Part shown: piece after piece, positions 32,677 through 41,321 of the stretch | Layout: each line of letters opens with the position of its first letter | How positions within the stretch are numbered: position 1 is the first letter of the stretch | Source: Pseudomonas sp. ZH-FAD | GTDB lineage: Bacteria > Pseudomonadota > Gammaproteobacteria > Pseudomonadales > Pseudomonadaceae | NCBI RefSeq assembly: GCF_002803095.1 | Contig: NZ_PGLR01000010.1 | Span: 62,001 to 126,000 of the forward strand | DNA: 64,000 nt | Direction of reading: 5' to 3' | Translations under genes and position numbers: made by a program | The notes under the pieces: model-generated | Seen by the model: the letters and a program-made list of their open reading frames with translations, nothing else | Told to the model about the DNA's origin: nothing | The model's database searches: none

Positions 32677-33594
32677 ATGCTGCGTTTCGACGACCTGCAA
32701 CTCTTCGTGCGTACCGCCGAAACCGGCAGCCTGTCCGCTGCGGCGCGGCAGCTGGATGTTTCGCCAGCCGTGGCCAGTGCCGCCCTCAAGCGTCTGGAGC
32801 AGCAACTGCAGGTGCGCCTGCTGGCGCGTTCGACGCGCAGCCTGCGCCTGACGCCCGAGGGCGAGCTGTATCTGGTGCACGCACGCCTGGCATTGCAGAG
32901 CCTCGAGGAGGGGCGTCAGCAACTGGTCGGCAGTCAGGAGGGTATTTGCGGTGTATTGCAGCTGTCGGCACCCTCGGATCTCGGTCGCAATACGTTGTTG
33001 CCCTGGCTCGACACGTTCCAGGACGAGCATCCGCAACTGCAGCTGCGCCTATTGCTGGCAGACCGGGTGGCCGACCTGTTTCGTGAGCCGGTGGATATCG
33101 CCCTGCGCTACGGCGCACCGGAGGATTCCAGCCTGGTGGCGCTGCCGGTGGCACCAGACAATCGTCGGGTGCTCTGTGCTTCGCCTTCCTATCTCGCCCG
33201 GCACGGTTCGCCGCAGAGCGTGGAAGACCTGCATCAGCACAACTGCCTGCTTTATACGCTGCATGGTCGTGCGCATGATCGCTGGCGCTTTCAGGAGGGC
33301 AAGCGCGAGGTGCTGATGAACGTCACGGGTGACCGGGTCTGCGACGATGCCGATGTCACTCGGCGCTGGGCCGTCGCCGGGCGGGGCGTGGTGTACAAAT
33401 CCTGGCTGGATGTCGCCGAAGACGTGCGCGAAGGGCGCCTGCAGGTGCTGCTGCCGAACTGGCTGGGCGAGCCGACGCCTTTGTATCTGGTATGTGCGCA
33501 CCGTGCCCAACTGAGCAAGGCGGTGCATCTGCTGCGCGAACTCCTGCAGGAGCGCTGCGAGACCCTGCTGGCAGCGGCGCCCTGGCGAGCTTGA
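32677..33594 (+). CDS. LysR family regulator of the ABM/quinone oxidoreductase pair
   Basis: A 305-residue LysR regulator. The winged helix-turn-helix is ETGSLSAAARQLDVSPAVAS (about 16-35), followed by the linker helix and two-lobed effector domain (PSDLGRNTLLPWLDTF, PVDIALRYGAPEDSS). It belongs to the group with a proline-rich, AaeR/DmlR-like C-domain. It is divergent to the ABM/oxidoreductase operon, which it probably activates in response to a quinone or aromatic metabolite. The palindrome at 32647-32667 may be its site. Confidence 0.9.
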   Translation: MLRFDDLQLFVRTAETGSLSAAARQLDVSPAVASAALKRLEQQLQVRLLARSTRSLRLTPEGELYLVHARLALQSLEEGRQQLVGSQEGICGVLQLSAPSDLGRNTLLPWLDTFQDEHPQLQLRLLLADRVADLFREPVDIALRYGAPEDSSLVALPVAPDNRRVLCASPSYLARHGSPQSVEDLHQHNCLLYTLHGRAHDRWRFQEGKREVLMNVTGDRVCDDADVTRRWAVAGRGVVYKSWLDVAEDVREGRLQVLLPNWLGEPTPLYLVCAHRAQLSKAVHLLRELLQERCETLLAAAPWRA

Positions 33595-33702
33595 GTGCCT
33601 GCAGCAACGCTGGGTGCTCTGCTCTGCTAGACTCCTGTCGCACATGACTGCGGCAATGCACCGCAGTGCCGCGCTGTCATCCTCTGTTTAGAGTCGCGCC
33701 CC

Positions 33703-34089
33703 ATGAAACTGGCCCGCCAAGACCGCTCACTGACCGCCTGGGTGCTGTACTTCAGCATCCTGTTCAGTGCGTTCGTCTGCGCAATCAGCCACGGCCAGAT
33801 GGCCGGCATGCAGCTCAGCGGTCTGGACGGCCAGTACTGCTCGTTCGACGGCAACTTCGGCGCGGGCGCCGACCTCGACGGCTCCGGCATCGTCGCGCCG
33901 AACCCGGCCACCGGTTCCAACTGCGCCCTGGCCAGCCTGTTCAGTGCCATCATCCTGGCGGCCTTCTTCGGGCTTCTCGGGCTGCTCGCTGCCGAACGCT
34001 TGCGTCCGCTGGCGGCCCTGCATATTCCACGTCTCGCCCGCTATCGCTGGCCACCCGCCAACCCTCGCGCTTCTCCTTTGTACGCCTGA
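33703..34089 (+). CDS. DUF2946-like small membrane protein, copper cluster gene 1
   Basis: A 128-residue protein with an N-terminal membrane segment (about 12-30), a central polar part with C46 in GQYCSFDG and C74 in GSNCALAS, and a C-terminal membrane helix (83-101). It resembles the DUF2946 proteins coded next to TonB-dependent copper receptors in Pseudomonas. It heads a gene set that continues with PepSY, PCu(A)C, DUF2946 and oprC. The two cysteines could bind copper, but this is inference. Confidence 0.65.
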   Translation: MKLARQDRSLTAWVLYFSILFSAFVCAISHGQMAGMQLSGLDGQYCSFDGNFGAGADLDGSGIVAPNPATGSNCALASLFSAIILAAFFGLLGLLAAERLRPLAALHIPRLARYRWPPANPRASPLYA

Positions 34090-34170
34090 TCCGTCCGCCC
34101 ATTCCCGGCGTCCCTATCATGCGTATGCCTCGCCGCACGTTCACGACTGCGGCGGGCTGGAGAAAGCTAC

Positions 34171-35577
34171 ATGGCGTCTTCCCCCAATAGCACCGCATCT
34201 GCCCGTGAGCGTGCGGCGTCGTTCTACAACCTGGCCTGGCGTTGGCACTTCTATGCCGGGCTGTTCGTCATTCCGTTCATGATCCTGCTGTCGGTGACCG
34301 GGATCATCTACCTGTTCAAACCGCAACTCGATGCGTGGATGTACGCCGACCTGATGCAGGTGCCGGTCGCCGAGCAGCGTCTGAGTGCCGATCAACAACT
34401 GGCCATCGTCCGCGAAGCCTATCCGCACGCGACGGTCAGCAAATACCTGCCGCCTGCTGCGCAGGATCGCAGCGCGCAGTTCGTGATCAATCGGGACGGC
34501 CAGGAGCTGAACCTGTTCGTCGATCCCTACACGGGCAGCCTTCTCGGCACCCAGGACGCCCTGTGGAATCTGCAGGCCGTGGTGCGCAAGCTGCACGGCG
34601 ATCTGCTGATAGGCACCGTCGGCGACCGCCTGATCGAACTGGCCGCGGGCTGGGGCATCGTGCTAGTGGTGTCTGGGATGTACCTGTGGTGGCCGCGCGG
34701 CAGCAGCGGGGCGGGTGTGCTGTGGCCGCGCTTGAGCGCGCGTGGGCGCCTGTGGTGGCGCGATCTGCATGCGGTCACCGGCTTCTGGGGTAGCGCACTG
34801 CTGCTGTTCATGCTGCTCACCGGCATGACCTGGACGGGCTACTGGGGTGCGCAGTTCGCCGGTGCCTGGAATCACTTTCCCGCCGCCATGTGGGATGACG
34901 TGCCCAAGTCCGGGCAACTGACCGGCAGCCTCAACAGCAGCAGCCAGCAAACCGTGGCCTGGGCGGTGGAAATCACGCCGCTGCCGGCGTCCGACCCGCA
35001 TGCCGCGCATCACGGCCATGCCGGGCATCAGGCCGCGGCGGCCTCCACCAGCCTGCTGCAGCATGTGGTCGACAGTGCCGCCGAACGCGGTGTCCAGCCT
35101 GGCTACAGCATCAGCCTGCCCCAGGGCGAGCAGGGCGTTTACACCGTCGCGCTGTTCGCCGACGATCCGCGCAACGACGCCACGCTGCACTTCGACCAAT
35201 ACAGCGGGGCGGTACTCGCCGACGTGCGCTGGCAGGACTACGGCCCGGTGGCGAAAACCGTGGAAACCGGGGTGATGCTGCACGAAGGCAAACTGTTCGG
35301 CCTGGCCAACCAACTGCTGATGGCGGCGGTGTGCCTGCTGATCATCTTCAGCTCCGTCAGCGGCCTGGTGCTGTGGTGGAAACGCCGTCCTGCTGGCCGC
35401 TTTGGCGTACCCCCGCTGCGCCACGACCTGCCGCGCTGGAAGACCGCCATCGGCGTGATGATCGTGCTCGGCGTGATCTTCCCACTGGTCGGCGCTTCGC
35501 TACTGCTGATCTTCGTTCTTGACTGGCTACTCGCGCGCTTTCGCCTGTTACGGCCAGCGACCAGGCCACTGGCATGA
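34171..35577 (+). CDS. PepSY-associated transmembrane protein
   Basis: A 468-residue inner-membrane protein of the PepSY-TM class. Four membrane segments can be placed at about 24-45, 155-175, 200-222 and 375-400, with a fifth near 425-450. A periplasmic PepSY-like domain follows the first helix, and an insert has a His-rich patch DPHAAHHGHAGHQ (about 273-285), a likely metal-binding loop. The GGAGAA ribosome site precedes ATG 34171. Related proteins are ferric or copper reductases or transport accessory proteins; here the copper operon context suggests copper handling at the inner membrane. Confidence 0.85.
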   Translation: MASSPNSTASARERAASFYNLAWRWHFYAGLFVIPFMILLSVTGIIYLFKPQLDAWMYADLMQVPVAEQRLSADQQLAIVREAYPHATVSKYLPPAAQDRSAQFVINRDGQELNLFVDPYTGSLLGTQDALWNLQAVVRKLHGDLLIGTVGDRLIELAAGWGIVLVVSGMYLWWPRGSSGAGVLWPRLSARGRLWWRDLHAVTGFWGSALLLFMLLTGMTWTGYWGAQFAGAWNHFPAAMWDDVPKSGQLTGSLNSSSQQTVAWAVEITPLPASDPHAAHHGHAGHQAAAASTSLLQHVVDSAAERGVQPGYSISLPQGEQGVYTVALFADDPRNDATLHFDQYSGAVLADVRWQDYGPVAKTVETGVMLHEGKLFGLANQLLMAAVCLLIIFSSVSGLVLWWKRRPAGRFGVPPLRHDLPRWKTAIGVMIVLGVIFPLVGASLLLIFVLDWLLARFRLLRPATRPLA

Positions 35578-35641
35578 GTGAACAGTTTGATCGTCGCCAG
35601 GCTCGACCCATGATTCGATTCCAAACCAGGAGGCAACACCC

Positions 35642-36136
35642 ATGACCCTGAAGAAAACCCTGCTCGGCTTGACCCTGCTGCTGCCGACGCTGTTGGTGCA
35701 GGCCCACGAGTACGAGGCAGGACAACTGCATATCGACCATCCCTGGTCGCGTGAGATGCCGCCGGTGGCGCCGACTGCTGCCGCTTATTTCGTCATCCAC
35801 AACAAGGGCGGCGAAGCTGATCGTCTGCTCAGTGTCAGCACCCCGGTGGCCGGCAAGGCAGAGTTGCACGAGCATATGCATGCCGATGGTGTGATGAAGA
35901 TGCAGCAGGTGCAGGATGTGGCCATCCCCGCTGGTGGCGAGGTGAAGTTCGAGCCCGTGGGCTATCACGTCATGCTGTTCAACCTGAAGCAGCAGGCCAA
36001 GGACGGTGAGCGCTTTCCGCTGACTCTGAACTTCGAGAAAGCCGGTGCTGTCGAGGTCGAGGTCGCCGTGCAGAAAGACGCGCCGGCAGGCCATGATCAT
36101 GGCGACGCTCACGACCACGGCAAGCATCAGCACTGA
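35642..36136 (+). CDS. Periplasmic copper chaperone PCu(A)C
   Basis: A 164-residue periplasmic protein with a signal peptide (cleavage near VQAHE). The PCu(A)C copper site is visible: HEHMHADGVMKM followed about 21-24 residues on by GYHVMLF, the H(M)-M-HxM set that binds Cu(I). A His/Asp-rich tail (GHDHGDAHDHGKHQH) adds further metal capacity. It delivers copper in the periplasm, for instance to cytochrome oxidase or as a buffer. AGGAGG precedes ATG 35642. The next gene begins on the last base of its stop codon. Confidence 0.92.
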   Translation: MTLKKTLLGLTLLLPTLLVQAHEYEAGQLHIDHPWSREMPPVAPTAAAYFVIHNKGGEADRLLSVSTPVAGKAELHEHMHADGVMKMQQVQDVAIPAGGEVKFEPVGYHVMLFNLKQQAKDGERFPLTLNFEKAGAVEVEVAVQKDAPAGHDHGDAHDHGKHQH

Positions 36137-36510
36137 TGCTGTTCACGGCACGCAGGCGCACGCTCGCCGCCCAGCTTGGGCTGCTGGCGTTCGTCCTTAT
36201 CGTGCTGGCGCCCCTGGCGTCGCAACTGCGTGCCGAGCCTTCTGACTGGCGCTGGCTGAACGAGCTTGGCTGTCATGACGGGGCGGGCAGCGTGCCGGTC
36301 TCGCTCGACAGGAGCCAGCCGGTGCTGCAGGCGGACGCCTGCGGCTACTGCTCATTGTTCGCCCACTGCCCGGCGCTGACCGACGACACCTGGTCGGCGA
36401 TGGGGTGGCAGGGGCCGCTTGATCACACTGGCAACGTGCAGCCGACGCAGCCGCTGCCTTGTGCTCATTTCCCACACGCGTTGTCACGCGCACCGCCGAT
36501 GCGCGCCTGA
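36136..36510 (+). CDS. DUF2946 protein
   Basis: A 124-residue protein with an N-terminal hydrophobic segment (about 9-30), and a C-x2-C plus further cysteine pattern in DACGYCSLFAHCP. DUF2946 is a common companion of copper receptors and copper chaperones in proteobacteria. ATG overlaps the TGA of the PCu(A)C gene by one base (36136), so the two are translated together. It leads into oprC 62 bases downstream. Cysteines and histidines could bind copper, inferred only from context and composition. Confidence 0.8.
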   Translation: MLFTARRRTLAAQLGLLAFVLIVLAPLASQLRAEPSDWRWLNELGCHDGAGSVPVSLDRSQPVLQADACGYCSLFAHCPALTDDTWSAMGWQGPLDHTGNVQPTQPLPCAHFPHALSRAPPMRA

Positions 36511-36572
36511 AGTCAACACTCCCATGAGGCCGTTACCAAGCCTCTTCGCCAATCGACTTTTCAGGTATCCGC

Positions 36573-38663
36573 ATGTCCGTTTCCTTCGTTTCGGGCGCTG
36601 CTTCCGTGCGTGCTCGTTTTTCCCTGTCCGCCCTGGCCGTCGCCTGCGGCCTGTGCTCCATGACTGCATTGCAGGCTGCCGAAGAGCATGTGCACGAACT
36701 GCCGCCCACGGTGATCACGGCAATCCAACAAAGCTCACCGCTGACCGTGGTAGCCGATCCCAAGGACCCACGCCAGCCGGTGCCTGCCAGCGATGCGGCC
36801 GATTACCTCAAGACCATTCCCGGTTTCTCCGCGATTCGCAGCGGTGGCAGCAATAGCGATCCGGTGTTGCGCGGCCTGTTTGGCTCGCGCCTGCTGCTGC
36901 TCACCGATGGCGGGCAGATGATCGGCGCCTGCCCGGGACGGATGGACGCGCCCAGTTCCTATATCTCGCCAGAAACCTATGACCTGCTGACCGTTACCAA
37001 GGGGCCGCAAACCGTGATCTGGGGGCCGGGCGCTTCGGCAGGGGTGGTGCGTTTCGACCGCGAGCCGGAGCGTTTCGGCGAACTGGGCGCGCGCCTGCAT
37101 GCCAGCGTGCTGGCTGGCTCCAATGGCCGCTTCGACCGCCTGATTGATGGCGCCGTCGGCAGCGAGCAGGGCTACCTGCGGGTGATGGGCAACCGCTCGC
37201 AGTCGGACGATTACGACAACGGTGACGGCGACACCATCGCCTCGCGCTGGGACAAGTGGAACGGCGACGTGGCCCTGGGCTGGACGCCGGATGCCGATAC
37301 CCTGATCGAACTCACGGCTGGCCGTGGCGATGGCGAAGCGCGCTACGGTGGCCGTGGCATGGACGGCACCCAGTTCAAGCGCGAAAGCCTCGGCCTGCGC
37401 ATTGAGCGCAGCAACCTCGGTGGTGTGCTGGATAAAGTCGAGGCCAAGGTCTACTACAACTACGCCGACCACATCATGGACAACTTGCGCCTGCGCGTGC
37501 CGGACCCGACCAGCATGATGGCCATGCCGATGGCCTCGCAGGTCGACCGGCGCACCCTCGGAGCCCGGTTGGCGGCGACCTGGAAGTGGGACGACGTCGA
37601 GCTGATCACCGGTATCGATGCGCAGCGTAGCGAACACCGCCAGCGCAGCTCCAGCGGCGGCATGATGGGCATGCCCTATGTCGATGCTGATCGCTTCCCC
37701 TGGGACAAGGACGCGCTGATGCACAACTACGGCGCGTTCGCCGAGGCCACCTTGAGCCTGGCCGAGCGTGATCGGCTGGTTTCCGGGGCGCGGGTGGATC
37801 GCGCCTCGGCCAAGGATTACCGGCAGAGTTTTCGCAGCATGATGGGCATGACGCGGCCCAACCCGACGGCGGGCGAGACCAGCGCCGATACCTTGCCCAG
37901 TGGTTTCGTACGCTACGAGCACGACCTGTCCGGCTCGCCGACCACCCTCTATGCCGGTATCGGCCACGTGCAGCGCTTTCCCGATTACTGGGAGCTGTTC
38001 TCCGCCGGTCTCAACGGCCCGGCCGGCGCGGATAACGCCTTCGCTGGCATCAAGCCGGAGAAGACCACCCAGCTCGATATCGGCATCCAGTACCAAGACG
38101 ACACGCTGCAGGCCTGGGCTTCGGCTTATGTCGGGCAGATCCGCGACTACATCCTGTTCGACTACCGTGGCATGAGCACCCAGGCCGACAACGTCGACGC
38201 GCGCATCATGGGTGGCGAGCTGGGCGTGGCTTACGCCTTTGACTCCAACTGGAAGGCCGACGCGACCCTGGCCTACTCCTGGGGCAAGAACAGCTCGGAC
38301 GGTGAAGCGCTGCCGCAGATGCCGCCGCTGGAAGCGCACCTGGGCCTGAGCTACCAGCGTGACGACTGGAGCGTCGGTGCGCTGTGGCGTGTGGTCGACG
38401 GCCAGGGGCGCATCGCCGAAGGGCGGGGCAACGTGGTGGGGCAGGACTTCGGCGACAGCGCCGGCTTCGGCGTGCTCTCGCTCAATGGCGCTTACCGCGT
38501 CAGCCAACAGGTCAAACTCAGCGCCGGCGTGGATAACCTGCTCGACAAGAACTACGCCGAACACCTCAACCTGGCTGGCGACGCTGGCTTCGGCTTCCCG
38601 GCCGAAACGCGTATCGACGAGCCGGGCCGTACCTTGTGGGCCAAGGTCGATTTCGACTTCTGA
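36573..38663 (+). CDS. oprC: TonB-dependent copper receptor OprC
   Basis: A 696-residue TonB-dependent outer-membrane receptor. A signal peptide (about 1-35) is followed by the plug (SDAADYLKTIPGFSAIRSGG, GLFGSRLLLLTDGG), then 22 strands ending in FDF. The copper ligands of P. aeruginosa OprC, as I recall them, are C143, M147 (CxxxM) and H323, M325 (HxM); here C120, M124 in ACPGRM and H300, M302 in DHIMD keep both the motif and the 180-residue separation. It imports copper through the outer membrane with TonB energy. It is the last gene of the copper operon. Confidence 0.94.
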   Translation: MSVSFVSGAASVRARFSLSALAVACGLCSMTALQAAEEHVHELPPTVITAIQQSSPLTVVADPKDPRQPVPASDAADYLKTIPGFSAIRSGGSNSDPVLRGLFGSRLLLLTDGGQMIGACPGRMDAPSSYISPETYDLLTVTKGPQTVIWGPGASAGVVRFDREPERFGELGARLHASVLAGSNGRFDRLIDGAVGSEQGYLRVMGNRSQSDDYDNGDGDTIASRWDKWNGDVALGWTPDADTLIELTAGRGDGEARYGGRGMDGTQFKRESLGLRIERSNLGGVLDKVEAKVYYNYADHIMDNLRLRVPDPTSMMAMPMASQVDRRTLGARLAATWKWDDVELITGIDAQRSEHRQRSSSGGMMGMPYVDADRFPWDKDALMHNYGAFAEATLSLAERDRLVSGARVDRASAKDYRQSFRSMMGMTRPNPTAGETSADTLPSGFVRYEHDLSGSPTTLYAGIGHVQRFPDYWELFSAGLNGPAGADNAFAGIKPEKTTQLDIGIQYQDDTLQAWASAYVGQIRDYILFDYRGMSTQADNVDARIMGGELGVAYAFDSNWKADATLAYSWGKNSSDGEALPQMPPLEAHLGLSYQRDDWSVGALWRVVDGQGRIAEGRGNVVGQDFGDSAGFGVLSLNGAYRVSQQVKLSAGVDNLLDKNYAEHLNLAGDAGFGFPAETRIDEPGRTLWAKVDFDF

Positions 38664-38743
38664 GGTGCCTGAGGGTATAGACGGTTAGGCGGGGTTACCC
38701 TTGTGGCCTGACCGCCGTATCCTGCCACTTTGTCCTGCCTTGG

Positions 38744-39682
38744 ATGCGGTTCATGAGTGGCGCACGAGACGCTTTTCCGTTGCCGGAGGATCTACGGGTC
38801 TTCCTCACCGTCATTCGCAAGAAGAGCTTCGCGGCTGCGGCCGAGGAGCTCGGCTTGTCTCCCGCTTACGTCAGCAAGCGCATTCAAATTCTCGAAGCGA
38901 CTCTCAGTACTCGCCTGTTGCATCGCACCACCCGTCGCGTTGCGCTGACCGAAGATGGCGAGCGCACCCAGCGATGGGCACTGCGCATCCTCGCCGATGT
39001 GGACGAGCTGTTCGATGAACTGTCCGTCGCCCGGCATACGCCGCGAGGGCTGTTGCGCATCAGCAGTAGCCTGGGCTTCGGCCGTAGCCACCTGGCGCCG
39101 GCACTGGCGCAGATGGTCGAGCTTTACCCGGAGCTGAACGTTCGTCTCGAACTGTTCGACCGGGTGGTGGATATCGTCGCCGAGGGTATCGACCTGGAGA
39201 TCCTCGTCGGTGATGACTTGCCGGGCCAATGCATCGGCAGGCGGCTAGCGGATAACAACCGCGTGTTGTGCGCATCTCCGACCTACCTGCAGCGCCACGG
39301 CTGCCCGCAGGAGCTGGAGGATCTGCAGTCCCACGATTGTCTGGTGATCAAGGAGCGCGACTACCCGTTCGGCGTCTGGCACCTGGAGCGGCAAGGGCAG
39401 GCGCATTCGGTGCGAGTCGACGGGCCGTTGTCTTCCAACAGTGGTGAAGTGGTGTTGGCCTGGGCCCTGGCTGATCGCGGCATCATGCTGCGTTCGCAAT
39501 GGGAGGTGCAGCCGCTGCTGGCCAGTGGCGCGTTGGTGCAAGTGCTGCCGGAGTATCGCCAGAGCGCCAATGTCTGGGCCGTGTATCCGACTCGGCTGGC
39601 GCATTCGGCCAGGTTGCGCGCCTGCGTGGAGTTTCTCGAGCAATACCTGGCTGCGCTGCCGGTATTTGGCCACGATTCATGA
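38744..39682 (+). CDS. LysR family regulator (DmlR/TtdR-like)
   Basis: A 312-residue LysR protein. The HTH is KKSFAAAAEELGLSPAYVSK (about 26-45), followed by EATLSTRLLHRTTRRVALTE. The effector domain (PRGLLRISSSLGFGRSHLAP) is like DmlR/TtdR, regulators of dicarboxylate dehydrogenases. Its target may be the hydrolase gene 87 bases downstream on the same strand, but a promoter-divergent partner is not present. The ATG at 38744 or 38753 could both be used; ribosome-site evidence does not decide. Confidence 0.87.
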   Translation: MRFMSGARDAFPLPEDLRVFLTVIRKKSFAAAAEELGLSPAYVSKRIQILEATLSTRLLHRTTRRVALTEDGERTQRWALRILADVDELFDELSVARHTPRGLLRISSSLGFGRSHLAPALAQMVELYPELNVRLELFDRVVDIVAEGIDLEILVGDDLPGQCIGRRLADNNRVLCASPTYLQRHGCPQELEDLQSHDCLVIKERDYPFGVWHLERQGQAHSVRVDGPLSSNSGEVVLAWALADRGIMLRSQWEVQPLLASGALVQVLPEYRQSANVWAVYPTRLAHSARLRACVEFLEQYLAALPVFGHDS

Positions 39683-39769
39683 AGGGCGCCGCCACGCTTT
39701 GCGCCTTAGTGGCCCGCACCGCGCGGCCTAGCATGTAGCCTCCCTACTATAAGAAAGGAGACTCGCCTC

Positions 39770-40648
39770 ATGTTCGCGTCCTTCGAGACAGGCCAATGCC
39801 AGGTCAATGACATACGCATTCACTATCGCAAAGGTGGCAGCGGCCAGGCGCTGTTGCTGCTGCATGGTCACCCCCAGACCCATGCGATGTGGCACAAGGT
39901 GGCCGAACCGCTGACCCGGCATTTTACGGTCGTGGCGGCAGATTTGCGTGGTTACGGCGACAGCGAAAAACCGGCCGGTGGCGAACGGCACGAGGCATAC
40001 AGCAAGCGGCAGATGGCGCTGGACATGCTGGAGCTGATGAAGGCGCTTGGTTTCTCTCGCTTCGATGTTCTGGCGCACGATCGCGGCGCGCGTGTTGCTC
40101 ATCGTCTGGCGCTGGACCATCCCGAAGCGGTGAAGCACCTGATCACCCTGGATATCGCACCGACACTGGCCATGTACGAACAGACCAGCGAGGAATTCGC
40201 GCGTGCCTACTGGCACTGGTTCTTCCTGATCCGCCCGGCGCCGCTGCCGGAAACCCTGATCGAGGCGAACCCTGAACTGTATCTGCACAGCGTGATGGGC
40301 GCGCGTAGTTCCGGGATGAAACCCTTCACCGAGGAAGCCTTGGCCGAGTACCTGCGTTGCCTGAGCCTGCCAGGAACTGCTCATGGGCTGTGTGAGGACT
40401 ACCGCGCCAGCGCAGGCATCGACCTGGAGCATGATCGCGCCGATGTGCAGGCCGAGCGCAAGCTGAGCGTTCCGTTGCTGGCGTTGTGGGGCGCGGAGGG
40501 TACCGTTGGGCGCTGCTTCGATCCACTGCAGGAGTGGCGCCGGGTGGCGGTGAACGTCCGTGGCAAGGCGCTACCCTGCGGGCACTACATCGCCGAAGAA
40601 GTGCCAGAAGCGCTGCTCGAAGAAGTGCTGAGCTTTATCTATTCGTGA
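39770..40648 (+). CDS. Haloacetate dehalogenase-like alpha/beta hydrolase
   Basis: A 292-residue alpha/beta hydrolase with an aspartate nucleophile. D104 with R105 and R108 (HDRGARVAHRLALDHP), H149-W150 (WHWFFLIRP), Y211 (CEDYRASAG) and H272 (CGHYIAEE) line up with the residues that, in fluoroacetate dehalogenase, bind the carboxylate, stabilise the halide and act as base. Length matches. Such enzymes hydrolyse chloro- and fluoroacetate to glycolate and halide. AGGAG lies before the start. Nothing in the neighbourhood codes for halide export. Cases exist where the same motif set serves other 2-haloacids. Confidence 0.82.
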   Translation: MFASFETGQCQVNDIRIHYRKGGSGQALLLLHGHPQTHAMWHKVAEPLTRHFTVVAADLRGYGDSEKPAGGERHEAYSKRQMALDMLELMKALGFSRFDVLAHDRGARVAHRLALDHPEAVKHLITLDIAPTLAMYEQTSEEFARAYWHWFFLIRPAPLPETLIEANPELYLHSVMGARSSGMKPFTEEALAEYLRCLSLPGTAHGLCEDYRASAGIDLEHDRADVQAERKLSVPLLALWGAEGTVGRCFDPLQEWRRVAVNVRGKALPCGHYIAEEVPEALLEEVLSFIYS

Positions 40649-40653
40649 GCAAA

Positions 40654-40679
40654 CCCCTACGGCGTAAGCGTCGTAGGGG
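40654..40679. terminator. Hairpin between convergent genes
   Basis: CCCCTACG (40654-40661) and CGTAGGGG (40672-40679) pair around a 10-base loop, between the convergent ends of the hydrolase and leuD genes. A weak T-run (TTT) follows on the minus strand only, so it may terminate both transcripts moderately. Confidence 0.5.
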
Positions 40680-40698
40680 GCTTATCCCTGGCGCGTGA

Positions 40699-41307
40699 TC
40701 AGGCCAGCCAGGGGTTTTCCTGCAGATGATCTTGTTCGAACTGACGAATCTGCCCGGCGCGCTGCAAGGTGCTGCCGATGGCATCCAGGCCCTGCAGCAA
40801 GGCCTGCTTGCGCAGCGGGTCAATGTCGAAAGCGAGGGCTCGGCCATCGCTGAGAGCGATGCTCTGGCTGGCCAGGTCGATGTCGAGCTGGTTGTGTTCT
40901 GCGTGGCTGATCCATTGGATCAGTTCGTTCACCTGCGGCACTGGCAGGCTGATGGTCAAGACGCCGTTGCGTTGGCAGTTGTCGTAGAAGATGCCGGCGA
41001 AGCTGCTGCCGATCAGTGCCCGAATCCCCAGTTGCCTGAGCCCCCATACGGCATGTTCTCGGCTGGAGCCACAGCCGAAGTTCGGCCCCACGACCAGAAA
41101 GCATGCGCCTTGCCACTGCGGGTGATTGAGGATGAACCCAGGGTTGGGGCTGCCATCTGCAAGAAAACGCAGGTCGAAGAACAAGCCTCGATCCAGTCCA
41201 TTGCGGTCGATGCCCTTGAGGAACTGCTTGGGCATGATCACGTCGGTGTCGATATTGGCCGCTGGTAGCGCAGCAGCCTTGCCGCTGACGAGAGTGAAGG
41301 GTTGCAT
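40699..41307 (-). CDS. leuD: 3-isopropylmalate dehydratase small subunit (LeuD)
   Basis: A 202-residue LeuD-like small subunit of the aconitase superfamily. It has the N-terminal PAANIDTDVIMPKQFLKGI, the swivel motif NFGCGSSREHAVWGL and IFYDNCQRNG. Together with the large subunit, 14 bases upstream on the same strand, it isomerises 2-isopropylmalate in leucine synthesis. The central motif reads HAVWGL where the usual LeuD has HAPWAL. leuB, normally nearby, is absent, so this may be a second copy with a different hydroxyacid substrate. Start 41307 gives the usual length; an in-frame extension upstream is not LeuD-like. Confidence 0.82.
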   Translation of the reverse strand: MQPFTLVSGKAAALPAANIDTDVIMPKQFLKGIDRNGLDRGLFFDLRFLADGSPNPGFILNHPQWQGACFLVVGPNFGCGSSREHAVWGLRQLGIRALIGSSFAGIFYDNCQRNGVLTISLPVPQVNELIQWISHAEHNQLDIDLASQSIALSDGRALAFDIDPLRKQALLQGLDAIGSTLQRAGQIRQFEQDHLQENPWLA

Positions 41308-41321
41308 GCGAACCTCGCAGG

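Noticed and set aside
36735..38564. 609-codon minus-strand frame opposite oprC
   Set aside because: It is only open because of high third-position GC in oprC; the composition is rich in His, Gln, Arg and Ala, and it has no domain.
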